Source: Parietaria judaica
Taxonomy: Eukaryota > Streptophyta > Magnoliopsida > Rosales > Urticaceae
DNA length: 64,000 nt
Reading direction: 5' to 3'
Assembly: GCA_954871525.1 (NCBI GenBank)
Contig: OX940867.1
Span: 15,477,343 to 15,541,342 of the forward strand
Position numbers and translations under genes: made by a program. The notes under the pieces are model-generated. The model was given only the letters and a program-made list of their open reading frames with translations, did not search any database and was not told the DNA's origin. Of this stretch, positions 47,816 to 57,926 are shown piece after piece. How positions within the stretch are numbered: the stretch's first letter is position 1; each line of letters opens with the position of its first letter.

Positions 47816-48800
47816 GGCTCAAAAAGATAGAAAGAAATGAAAAAGAATTATGTTGTGTTGCAATTGTGGGCAACAATCTCAACCCTATTTAATTTGTAAA
47901 TTGTTAGTTAAACACGATGATTACTAGGAGCAACGACCATTCATGTGAGACAGCGATGTGTCGAATTGTCCCCTCTAATCATTTTGGTCATGATTTGATT
48001 AATGAATTTTAATTATTAATTAAGGCTTGCAAGTGGGAGATTGTACAATGGTACTGGCCACTCAAGTAAGATAATGACAAAATTAAGGACAAGATTTAGC
48101 ACCAATATCTAGCGTCAGGTCTATGAATCTAGGATTGTTGGGAGAGATTTAATTAATTAAATCAATAATGTGTTTCAAATTCATCCCCTTTTGGTGTTTG
48201 CAATTAGGCACCGCACTGAATTCCGTATGAATAGCGTACCACTTGATGATGAGCAGAGCAGTGAACCAAATCATTTCTATTTTAAATATTAGAGGCACGA
48301 CACAAATTTATGTAAAATAAATAGTATTTATATCATTTACCTTGTCTTGGGAATGGGATAGGTATAAATAAGATTAAAAAGTAAATAATAATAATAAAAA
48401 AGATGATGTCGCAATTTTGTCACATTTTAAGGACATATCACATGCTCGTCGAATCACCATGATTCTAATCTGTCGTGCAGATTTCATTTAACACAACTAT
48501 GAGAGTCATAAATTGAAGGCACCTTTATTTTATCAAATTTGAGGAAACACAATAAATTCTAGCTTCTGAAATTGTCCCATTTATCTTTTCCTTTTATATA
48601 AATACATATATACATTTATATATCAGCATCATGTTATCCTCACTACTTAACAAATTTCTTGCATTAGTAACTTGCACATTACCTTTGATCCATTTCGGTA
48701 AGGGTGAACAAAAAAAAATCAGAAACCGAAAATCATATTATTGGCAATGAATATATCTAATACCGAATTTGAATCGTACAAATCAAACACAGATCAAAAA

Positions 48801-48802
<2 letters not shown>
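47816..48802. other. Upstream region of the DUF241 gene, no other gene
   Basis: AT-rich sequence with no frame of interest. It ends in the (AT)n tract that received the copia insertion. Confidence 0.6.

Positions 48803-48851
<49 letters not shown>
48803..48851 (+). repeat. (AT)n microsatellite split by a copia insertion
   Basis: 49 bases of AT repeat end exactly at the left LTR. A further 34 bases (54617-54650) start exactly at the end of the right LTR. The two parts were one tract before insertion. Confidence 0.95.
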
Positions 48852-48856
<5 letters not shown>

Positions 48857-49667
48857 GGGCCTTTAGCCAAAGCCCAGCCCAAGAACGACGTCAAACGACA
48901 ACCAACGGAGCAAACGACCAAACTCAATAAATCGTTGTCGTACGAGGTAATGAAAACGACACCACAGGTAAGTGTTTCTTGTCTTTATTCAATCACGAAT
49001 AAGGGTTTCAATACAATCGATTCACCCACTCTCTCTCTCTAACTCTCTCCTTCTCTCTCTAACCTCTCGCTGCTCTGCTAGGGTTTGCGAGTCCCCGCCA
49101 CTCACGCCGGAGCTCCGGTGGCTTATCGCACGAGATCCAGTCTTCACCGACTATCTGAGGCTCGTGCGACGATGGCTTCTTCCTCGCATGCACCACTTGA
49201 AGGAGAGGAGCTTTCAGAGAAGATCGAGCTGCTTGACGAAGGCGACTGCACTCCTGAAGAAGACTGGACTATCTTCTTCTTCCCAAACGACGAGTGCGTG
49301 GCAATTCCGACCAGGACAGAGCCTGAAGTTTGCCGTAGAGTCCACCGGAAGAAGAAGGTACACTCTGATCTCCAATCCTCAGATCTCCGATCTTCTTCTC
49401 TTCTTCTTCCTTTCTTCCTTTCTGAATCTAGGGCACAGAGTAGTTAAGAATCACGCTCTAAGAGTGTGTCTGGGTTGGATTGATTGTAGAAACTTTCCTT
49501 AGGGCTTTTTATGCAGGAACCATCGAAGATATCTTCTTTCTCTTCTTTAACTGATTTGGTTAACTGGGTTTTTTCTTCAGGTAGCTCGACGTTGACTCAC
49601 AGTCAATCGTCCCTCCTTGGCTGGCGGTAGAAGACTGGTCACTGAAGCTCACAGTCGGGGACTTACA
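48852..49667 (-). repeat. 3' LTR of the minus-strand copia
   Basis: On the plus strand it runs TGTTGGGGCC to GGACTTACA; on the element strand it starts TGTAAGTCCCC and ends CCCCAACA. The polypurine-like AAGGTGGAGATT (element strand) lies directly inside it, at 49668-49679. Confidence 0.95.
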
Positions 49668-49799
49668 ATCTCCACCTTGAGCTCAGTGTCATAGTCTCTC
49701 GCCAGCCAACTTCCTAGATTAGGGCTTCTTATCTTGTGAATTTCCCTCCTCGGTTCTGGTCTCTGCCACTCTGAGTTGAGTTAAGCTTTCCTCGAACTT

Positions 49800-50120
49800 T
49801 TAGACAGGAATCACCTTGGTGATCATGTCTGCAGGATTCTCCTTCATGTCAATCTTCAATACATTCAGAGCTTTGAGCTCCACAATGTCTTTGACAAAGT
49901 GTAAACGAATGTCAATGTGTTTAGTCCTTTCGTGATACATTTGGTTCTTACACAGATGTATTGCCGATTGACTATCACAATGAAGATCGAAGCTTTCCTG
50001 CTTCATTCCCAGTTCTGTTAGCAAGCCCTTGAGCCATAGACCCTCCTTAGCTGCCTCTGTCAATGCAACATACTCAGCTTCTGTTGTAGACAAAGCTACA
50101 GTATATGTTGCAGTGAAGCT
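49800..50120 (-). pseudogene. pol: RNase H part of copia pol
   Basis: The frame 50297-49800 contains [20 protein letters not shown], the [14 protein letters not shown] block and the [12 protein letters not shown] block, the C-terminal RNase H signature of copia. Only the part after about 50120 is genuine; upstream this frame is out of register with the reverse transcriptase frame, so a frameshift lies near 50110-50120. Confidence 0.88.
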
Positions 50121-51778
50121 TTCCAGCTCACTAGGTTCCCAAATACCTTGAAGGTGTACCTTGAAAGTGATCTTCTCTTGTCTAGGTCTCCTGCATAGTC
50201 CGAATCCACATATCCCTGTAAATCTGCTTCTCGCGTATCGTGAGAAGAGTAGTTTAGCCTTACTCCACTGCTCCCAGTCAAGTATCTGAGGATCCATTTG
50301 ACTGCTTTCCAGTGTATCTCTCCAGGGTTAGCCATATATCTGCTTACAAGGCTGACTGCATAAGCCAAGTCTGGCCTTGTGCAGATCATGCCATACATGA
50401 GGCTGCCCACAGCACTCGTGTAAGGCAACTTGAGCGTTTCCCTCTTTTCTTCTTCAATCTGCGGGCTCAGCTCGTTTGACAGCTTGAAGTGAGGTGCAAG
50501 GGGCTGTTTAGAAGGCTTAGCATTTTCCATCTGAAACTTTGAGATTACTTTCTTGAAGTAATCAGTTTGTGAGATGCTTAGCTTCCCTTGCTCTCTATTT
50601 CTTCGTATGTCCATTCCGAGTATCCTTCTTGCCTTTCCCAAGTCTTTCATCTCAAATTCTGACTTTAGGGATTCCTTGAGCCTTCTGATCTCTGTTGAGT
50701 TGCTCGACACTATGAGCATGTCATCAACATATAAGAGAAGGTAGATGCTCTCTCCAGCTTCAGTCTTTCTGAAATAAACATAATTGTCATGTCTACTCCT
50801 GTGGAAATGGTTTTTCTGCATGAAGGTGTCAAACCTCTTGTACCATTGCCTCGGGGACTGCTTTAGTCCATATAAGGACTTCTTCAATGAACACACCCAG
50901 TCTTCTTTTCCCTTCTGCACATAACCCTCTGGTTGTTGCATGACGATTTTCTCTTCAAGCTCTCCATGTAGGAAGGCTGTCTTTACATCCATCTGCTCTA
51001 ATTCTAGGTTAAACTTAGCGACCATAGAGAGGAGGACTCTAATGGAAGTGTGTTTAACCACTGGTGAGAACACTTCATTGAAGTCTATTCCCTCTCTCTG
51101 TGTGAAGCCTTTTGCTACAAGTCTAGCCTTATACCTTGTAGACCCTTCTCCCTGTTCTCCAAGCTTCACTTTGTATAGCCATCTGTACCCAACTATCTTG
51201 CAGTTCTTGGGTTTAGGCACAAGTACCCAAGTATTATTCTTGTCGAGGGAATTCATTTCTTCTTCCATGGCTGCTTTCCACTTGACTGAGGACTGAGACT
51301 TAATGGCTTCCTTGTATGAACAAGGCTCTTCATTAATCTCTGTACCAGCTGTGTTGAAAGCATAGGCCACCATGTCTTCTTGAGAGAATCTGCCTAGGGG
51401 TCTGACCTCTCTCCTAGCACGATCTCTGGCTAGTTGATATTGGTCCAAATCTGCACTGGGGTCTCCATCACTATCTGAGGACTGTTCTTCGACTGTATCC
51501 TCGACGGTGTCTTCTATTGGTTCTCTGCTAGACTCCACCTCCAACTCAAGCCACTCCTTTCTACTAAAAGTTTCTTCGGGGCTTGGCTGTGTGTCTTGTG
51601 CTCCAAGAAATCCATCTTCTCTAAATGTGACATTTCTGCTGATGGTACATTTCTTCTTTTCAAGGCACCATATTTTGTAGCATTTAACTCCATCGGGGTA
51701 GCCCATAAACAATCCTTTTTTAGCTCTAAGGGCCAGCTTACCTTCATTTACATGATAGTAAGCAATGCATCCAAACAC
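50115..51778 (-). pseudogene. pol: Integrase C-terminus and reverse transcriptase of copia pol
   Basis: The frame begins around FGCIAYYHVNEGKL (integrase C-terminal region), passes through an acidic linker, and enters reverse transcriptase: [65 protein letters not shown], the catalytic YVDDMLIV, and the start of RNase H ([15 protein letters not shown]). It is shifted relative to the integrase frame upstream (break near 51780-51800) and to the RNase H frame downstream. Confidence 0.93.
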
Positions 51779-51779
51779 T

Positions 51780-52029
51780 CTAAGATTAGAGTATTCTGCA
51801 TCCTTCCCGGTTCATTGTTCTTGGGAGTTTTAAATTCAATTGCTGATGATGGCAATCGATTTATGAGATAAGCTGATATGTGTACAGCTTCTCCCCAGAA
51901 CTTAATGGACAAGTTTGCCCGTGAGAGTAAACACCGAACTCTCTCCAAAAGTGTTATGTTCATTTTTTCTGCTAGCCCATTTTGTTGAGGAGTTAATCTG
52001 ACTGTCTTGGATCTTCTTATGCCTTCATT
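51780..52029 (-). pseudogene. pol: Integrase middle segment of copia pol
   Basis: Read in the same frame as the gag-protease segment, immediately after a TAG at about 52034. Residues TVRLTPQQNGLAEKMN hold the last catalytic acidic residue of integrase, followed by FWGEAVHISAYLINRLPSSA. The upstream stop (SYC, stop, NEGIRR) is a single-codon change. A frameshift near NNEPGRMQN ends this segment. Confidence 0.88.
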
Positions 52030-53706
52030 CTAACAATAGGAATTGAACTCTTCGGAGAGATACTCAAGTCCATTTTCTGTTCTGAGATGCTTCAATTTCT
52101 TCCCGCATTGATTCTCTGTGAGAGCCCTCCATTGTTTGAATGCATCAAAGGCTTGATCCTTTGATTTGAGCAGATGAATCCATAGCTTCCATGAGTAATC
52201 ATCAATGAAGTTGATAAAGTAACGGATGCCCCCGTGAGAGTTGACCCTACCCGGTCCCCATAGATCGGAGTGCACATAATCCAGAATTCCTTTTGAGTTG
52301 TGCACTCCTTTTCCGAACTTTACCGTATGATGTTTACCAAGTACACAGTGCTCACAGAAATCCAGCTTGTCCATCTTTTCCTTGCCTATAATACCCTTCT
52401 GAATTAGCAGTTTGAGCCCCTTTTCACTCGTGTGACCAAGCCTGTCATGCCAGAGATTAATTCTGCTTGCAGAATTGCTCTCCGTGGAAGTGACCTGGGC
52501 TGAAGCTGCTCTACCTTGAAGAATATAAATCCCATTCTTCCTAAGTCCCTTCAGATAGACCATGGACCCTTTGCACACCTTGAGGCTGCCATTCCCAGAT
52601 TTCCAATTGTAGCCTGCTTCTTCTAGTTGGCCGAGGGAGATCAAATTTCTCTTAAGGCCTGGGACAAATCTGACCTTCTCTAGCTTTCGTAGGGCTCCAT
52701 CTTCAAGATTCAAGGTTATAGGTCCAATTCCTGTGACCCGGCATTGTTCTTCTGTTCCTGTACTGACATAGCCACCATCCTTGATCACCGAGTAACTTGT
52801 GAACCAAGTCTTTTCTGGGAACATGTGGTAGGAACACCCGGAGTCTAGAATCCAAGCTTCCCTGATGTTGAATGGCATGGTGTTGAGTACCTCAGCACTA
52901 TCATAGCCATCAGAGACATTTGAGACACTTCCATGATCATCATATTCCCTCTGTCTCCTGTAGCTCTTCTGGGTCCTTTTCTCTGGGCAATTTCTTTTGA
53001 AATGCCCTTCTTTATGGCAGTTGAAACACTTGAGGTTCCTTGTCTTGGACTTGGACCTTGACGTGTTTCTGCTTCCCGAGCTGTCCCTCCTAGGGTTTCT
53101 CCCTCTCACGTAGAGGCTTTCAGCCCCGGGATCCCTCTTATCTAACTTTCTATTATTCTCCTTTGACAGAATTGCATTCTTGACTTCATCAAGTGTGAGT
53201 GTTTCTCTCCCACCGAACATCAAAGTATCATGCAATTGTTCAAAAGATGGGGGTAAGGATCTAAGCAGCAGCAAAGCTTGATCTTCATTTTCTACTTTGA
53301 TTCCTACATTTTCAAGGTCGATGATTACCTTAGTGAAGTCATCGATGTGGTCTTGAAGAGGCCTTCCATGAGCCATCTTGAAATTGTAGAGTCTCTGCTT
53401 CAAGAAGAGGCGGTTGCTCAGGCACTTAGTCATGTAGGTAGCTTCGAGTTTTGCCCAGATTCCATAGGCCGTGGGTTCCTGAGTGATCTCCCTTAGAACC
53501 CTGTCTGATAAGCTGAGAATGAGGGCACTATGTGCCTTTGCCAGTAAGTCGACCTTTGATTTGTCTTCCATTGTTGGAAAACTCTTTTCTTCAAGTAAAG
53601 CTACTTCAAGTCCTTGCTGAACAAGCAAAGCTCTCATCTTCATCTTCCATAGCCCGAAGTCATTCTTTCCGTTGAATTTCTCCATGTCAAATTTTGCACT
53701 AGCCAT
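52030..53706 (-). pseudogene. gag-pol: Gag, protease and integrase start of copia
   Basis: It starts MASAKFDMEKFNGKNDFGLW at 53706, 95 bases inside the 5' LTR. The UBN2-type gag domain (residues 20-190) is followed by an Arg/Ser-rich linker, the CCHC knuckle CFNCHKEGHFKRNC, the protease site WILDSGCSYHMFP, the pre-integrase HHCC finger (HDRLGHTSEKG...CEHCVLGK) and integrase with SDLWGPGRV and DDYSWKLWIH. It terminates at an in-frame TAG after EEFNSYC, before the last catalytic residue. 558 residues are uninterrupted, so the damage is limited to the second half of the polyprotein. Confidence 0.93.
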
Positions 53707-53786
53707 TCTTGGCTTTCTTGTAAAAATCTTGATCGCCGGAGAACCCTCCTGGTCGCCGGAATCTTCTGTTGTTGATTGCCTTAGAA

Positions 53787-53798
53787 GCTATGAAACCA
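53787..53798 (-). promoter_or_regulatory. Primer-binding site of the minus-strand copia
   Basis: On the element strand, TGGTTTCATAGC lies two bases from the LTR end. It matches the tRNA-Met type site (TGGTATCAGAGC) at 10 of 12 positions. Confidence 0.75.
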
Positions 53799-53800
53799 CT

Positions 53801-54613
53801 TGTTGGGGCCTTTAGCCAATGCCCAGCCCAATAACGACGTCAAACGACAGCCAACGGAGCAAACGACCAAACTCAATAAATCGTTGTCGTACGAGGTAAT
53901 GAAAATGATACCACAGGTAAGTGTTTCTTGTCTTTATTCAATCTCGAATTAGGGTTTCAATACAATCGATTCACCCACTCTCTTTCTATAACTCTCTCCT
54001 TTTCTCTCTAACCTCTCGCTACTCTGCTAGGGTTTGCGAATCCCCGCCACTCACGCCGGAGCTCCGGTGGCTTCTCGCACGAGATCCATTCTTCACCGAC
54101 TGTCTGAGGCTCGTGCGACGATGGCTTCTTCCTCGCATGCACCACTTGAAGGAGAGGAGCTTCCAGAGAAGATCGAGCTGCTTGACGAAGGCGACTGCAC
54201 TCCTGAAGAAGACTGGACTGTCTTCTTCTTCCCAAACGGCGAGTGCGTGGCAATTCCGACCAGGACAGAGCCTGAAGTTTGCCGTAGAGTCCACCGGAAG
54301 AAGAAGGTACACTCTGATCTCCAATCCTCAGATCTCCGATCTTCTTCTCTTCTTCTTCCTTTCTTCCTTTCTGAATCTAGGGCACAGAGTAGTTAAGAAT
54401 CACGCTCTGAGAGTGTGTCTGGGTTGGATTGATTGTAGAAACTTTCCTTAGGGCTTTTTATGCAGGAACCATCGAAGATATCTTCTTTCTCTTCTTTAAC
54501 TGATTTGGTTAACTGGGTTTTTTCTTCAGGTAGCTCGACGTTGACTCACAGTCAATCGTCCCTCCTTGGCTGGCGGTAGAAGACTGGTCACTGAAGCTCA
54601 CAGTCGGGGACTT

Positions 54614-54616
<3 letters not shown>
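53801..54616 (-). repeat. 5' LTR of the minus-strand copia
   Basis: 816 bases, same length as its partner. Its plus strand contains an antisense open frame of 120 codons (54034-54396) also present in the other LTR (49085-49447); see findings. Confidence 0.95.
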
Positions 54617-54653
<37 letters not shown>

Positions 54654-54837
54654 TTAATATTAAATAGATCAAACCGACAACTGCATTTACCTCATATAAC
54701 TAGAGTATGATATATAATTTCAAATTTAGTATTGGACAATTGTTGAGGTCGGATCAGGTTAGATCCCTCTTAACACTATGGAAGCCTTGAAGGTCGACGA
54801 ATGGAGACCATGAAGCGGATCCCCAAACGCGAACAGG

Positions 54838-54979
54838 ACCCGACGAGGAAAGTCGACGATACCAAGACCCGACGAGGAGGGTCGATGCCACCAAGACCCG
54901 ACGAGGATAGTCGACGACACTAAGACCCGACGAGAGTCGACGACACCGAGACCCGACGAGGAGAGTCGACGACACCATG
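54838..54979 (+). repeat. 29-bp minisatellite in the gypsy U3, five units
   Basis: Units start ACCCGACGAGGA and end GTCGACGACACCAAG or variants, at 54838, 54867, 54896, 54925 (26 bases) and 54951. Confidence 0.9.
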
Positions 54980-55249
54980 AATTGACGAGAAAGAGTCGGG
55001 GAGACTTTGGCGAGACAAGAGGTACTTAAGGTATTGTCAGTGACTGATGGGATAAGTATTTAATGCTTGAGGCTTCGATGGGACGAGCATTAAATGCTTG
55101 AGCACGCCGTGATGAGATGAGCATTTAATGCGGCCACCTCGGAAGTAACCCAGTGGACTCGAACCACGCGAAAGAGGATGCACCAGGCTTTTTCCAGACA
55201 TATGGGGGAACGAGCCGATGGAACTCCGAGAAAAGCGGAAAAACTGGCC

Positions 55250-55257
55250 TATAAAAG
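55250..55257 (+). promoter_or_regulatory. TATA box of the gypsy LTR
   Basis: TATAAAAG in GGCCTATAAAAGGGGAG, about 200 bases before the LTR end, a canonical plant TATA context. Confidence 0.8.
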
Positions 55258-55456
55258 GGGAGAGAAACCTATGTAAAAAGGGATTGAGATTGAGGAGAAA
55301 AAAAGGAGGTCAATACTTGTAAAGAGAGAAAAACAACACCATCAATACAGAAATTACCCTTTTTCCTAGCTGATAAACGGAAGGAACCGAGCTCTTCATT
55401 TTAAGAACAAGAGTAATCTTGTGATTGTTGAGCGGTACTAAATGCCCTCAACAGTT

Positions 55457-55470
55457 TGGCGCCCACCGAG
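55457..55470 (+). promoter_or_regulatory. Primer-binding site of the gypsy element
   Basis: TGGCGCCCACCGAG, three bases after the LTR end. The TGGCGCC form is common in plant gypsy elements and differs from the tRNA-Met sites of the copia elements here. Confidence 0.85.
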
Positions 55471-56075
55471 GAGCTCAGTTTCTTTCTATCGTAGAGCTAC
55501 TCAATGGGAAGGATGGCGACAAATGACAACCGGGAGCACGCTGAAGAACAAGTGTGGTAACGACATCACCAACCGACGTGGAACGCAACCAGGTCACCGT
55601 GGAATGGCTCCATCGGCAGCTCGCAGCAGCAACCGTGCGGAAACAACAGCTCACTAGTCTGCTGGACCACAACGCCAACACAAGAAGACAATCTCCGCAA
55701 AGCCTGGTCGCGGGGGCATCAGCTCTGAGAGGGGAAGATCCTAAGAGAAGAGCAGAGGGCTTGGCATCCGCGCAGTTCGGAGTAAACCGCATCCTCTTCT
55801 CTTCTTCTGGCGGTGCGTTGCGATGAGAGAACGAGGAAAGACTTCACCGTGAGAGTGGAACACCACCTCCTTCGCATCGCCCGGTGCACGAGCACCACCA
55901 GCAGGAAGCGATGACGACGGCTGCGGAAGTAAGGATCCAGGAGCGCGTCGACCGAGCACTCCGGAAGTTAACGTCGAAAATGGGATACGTGACCTCACAG
56001 GTGCACAAGGCGACGAGCGCGACCCTGGAGATCGATAGACTCGTCGAGGAGTCTAGGTTCGCCGTCATTAACCCT
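55471..56075 (+). pseudogene. Truncated leader and gag start of the gypsy element
   Basis: GC-rich sequence following the primer site, with overlapping short frames and no long one. A frame through 55884-56111 (ATLEIDRLVEESRFAVINP) loosely recalls the start of a plant gypsy gag. At about 56070 composition changes abruptly to AT-rich DNA, so the element is broken here. No protease, reverse transcriptase or second LTR follows. Confidence 0.6.
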
Positions 56076-57444
56076 TTAAATTATTATTGTCTTTTAAATT
56101 ATACAAAATAATAAATTTTATATAACTTAAATAATTTTAGGGGTAAATATTAAATAATTATATTAAATCTGGGTATTAGAATAAATTTAAGAACTTAAAA
56201 GGACTAAAAAATAAATAAATAAAATTTATGAAGCAATGAATAGTGCAACGCTATTTGTAGCGCTGCATTGTTGGGATAATTCATCCCACGCTATATTAGC
56301 GTGGGGAATAGAGCACCACTGGAGTGCTTGCCCTATTATCGCGCATGTTTTCCAGCTCGACTGGAGAGGCTCTAAGCAATAAATACGAGGACTCAAGAGA
56401 CAATGAAGGAAGAATACCTTGGTCTCGGCATGCAGAGCGCAAGAAAATCGAAGCCCTAAATTTCGAAAGCGAGAGAAAAGAGACTGGACTGTACTATGAG
56501 CCTCTTGCAGCTCTCCCGCGCACAAGCTCGTTGTCGTTGGTAGATAAACCAACTCTACTCGAAATCAACGTGCACATGTAAGTCACGTGAATCCTTACTC
56601 GCTTTTATTATTCAATATTCATTAGGCCAAATTGATAAAATTTTAGGGTTTTTTTGTTTTGTTTTGTTTTTTTTTTTTTTTTTATGGAGGGTCATACATA
56701 TATTAGTTAGTGTCAAATTGAGAGTACGAAACTCGGTGGATTAAATTGAGAATTATCGGCATATTGAAAGGTTTTTTTTTTTTTTTGAAGGTTTTTCTAT
56801 ATATATATAGAATCATTAGGTACTTTTTCCTTAAAAGTATAAAAAAAATTGAACTTTAAAATATTAAATAATCATAATGTGAGGATATTTCCCATTCTTT
56901 GTGACTTGAGCTTTGATTCAGGATTACGTCGGTATCCACCACACGAATAAAATATTTTCACTAATCTAACAAGTGGGACCGGGTTATTCACACGCCGAAA
57001 ATGGTCGTGTGACAAGTTGAAATCCTGAGCTCGTTAAGAAACGGGAGGGACTACCGCGCCGGTTATGCACATGAAAATATATAGTTTGTAATATCCTATC
57101 CCACCCTTAAATATGGTCATAGCTTCTTAAAACCAAATATGACTTTTTTTATTTATTTAAAATTTCTAATATTTCCTAGTTAATATAATATAGTATTAAT
57201 CATACTAATATCCTATTATATCTATCCTAATTAAAATGTAGTAGGGCATAATCAATATTATGATATTCTTATCCCAACAATGTATTCGTCAGTTTTTGGG
57301 ATACCCGAGACCATCATGCGGTTATCGATTTTCAAACTCTTTAAGACTTTATTTTCATTGCTGTAGTTGTAGAGCTTGCCTCACAAAAGCTACGTTTTAT
57401 ATGTAAGTACTCAACTATATATAGTACCTACATAGTACACTATG
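56076..57444. other. Intergenic DNA with a twin hairpin
   Basis: 56224-56600 is GC-richer than its surroundings and has overlapping frames of about 85-108 codons on both strands, none recognised. It begins with two adjacent hairpins (see the next entry). 56600-57444 is AT-rich with poly-T runs and no gene. Confidence 0.5.
56245..56305. repeat. Two adjacent hairpins with related arms
   Basis: GCAACGCTA-TTTG-TAGCGCTGC (56245-56266, one mismatch) and CCCACGCTA-TAT-TAGCGTGGG (56285-56305, perfect nine-base arms) share the ACGCTA/TAGCG core. Confidence 0.85.
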
Positions 57445-57452
57445 ATACATAC

Positions 57453-57825
57453 TAGTCCCCAAAATATCTAAGGGGTATTTTACCCGGACTTACAATTTTT
57501 TTTAAAAAACTCTGACGTGGACATATCCGGGTCCGGAAAAACACGGATCCGGACCAATCCGGATCCGGCATAACACGGATACGGATTGGTCCGGGATAAA
57601 AAAAGAAGGTAAATACGCAGTGGAACGTGGGCCGTTGGATGAAGCGAATCAACGCTGAGATGATGGACAAAATAATAAATAAAACAAATTTAACTTAAAA
57701 AATAACCCGGATCCGGACCTGTCCGGGAATTTTTTTCCCGGACCTCCCGGACATGTCCGTATCCAGGTTTTTTTTAAAAATAAAACCACACTGGTACCTT
57801 TGACCGTGTGGTATTTTGGGGACTA
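57453..57825. mobile_element. hAT MITE with perfect TIR and 8-bp target duplication
   Basis: ATACATAC is duplicated at 57445-57452 and 57826-57833. The TIR TAGTCCCCAAAATA is perfect over 14 bases. The 373-base interior carries many palindromic CCGGATCCGG and CCGGACC words in both subterminal regions and no coding frame. It is related to the nested copy at 25221-25569. Intact ends suggest it is the younger of the two. Confidence 0.9.
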
Positions 57826-57926
57826 ATACATACGCATATAAGGGCAAAGCAGAGCTTAAATCCCAAAGTAAATATCCTGAAAAAGAAAATATATATCTAC
57901 AAATGAATATCCTAATATAATAAAAT

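Larger units (their letters stand above)
48852..54616 (-). mobile_element. Ty1-copia LTR retrotransposon, full length, minus strand, decayed coding
   Basis: Two 816-bp LTRs (48852-49667 and 53801-54616) flank an internal region that reads gag, protease, integrase, reverse transcriptase, RNase H on the minus strand. The element sits in an (AT)n tract; ATATA on both sides fits a 5-bp duplication but is uninformative there. About 19 LTR differences by eye (roughly 2.3 percent) make it older than the copia at 12695. Coding is broken by one stop and two frameshifts. It belongs to a different family, with unrelated LTRs and a distinct protease motif (LDSGCSYHM). Confidence 0.95.
54741..55453 (+). 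repeat. LTR of a Ty3-gypsy-type element
   Basis: It starts TGTTGAGG and ends CCCTCAACA, so the terminal inverted repeat TGTTGAG is perfect. A promoter, an R region and a following primer-binding site identify it as a 5' LTR. A 29-bp minisatellite lies in U3. No 3' partner is in the window. Confidence 0.85.
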
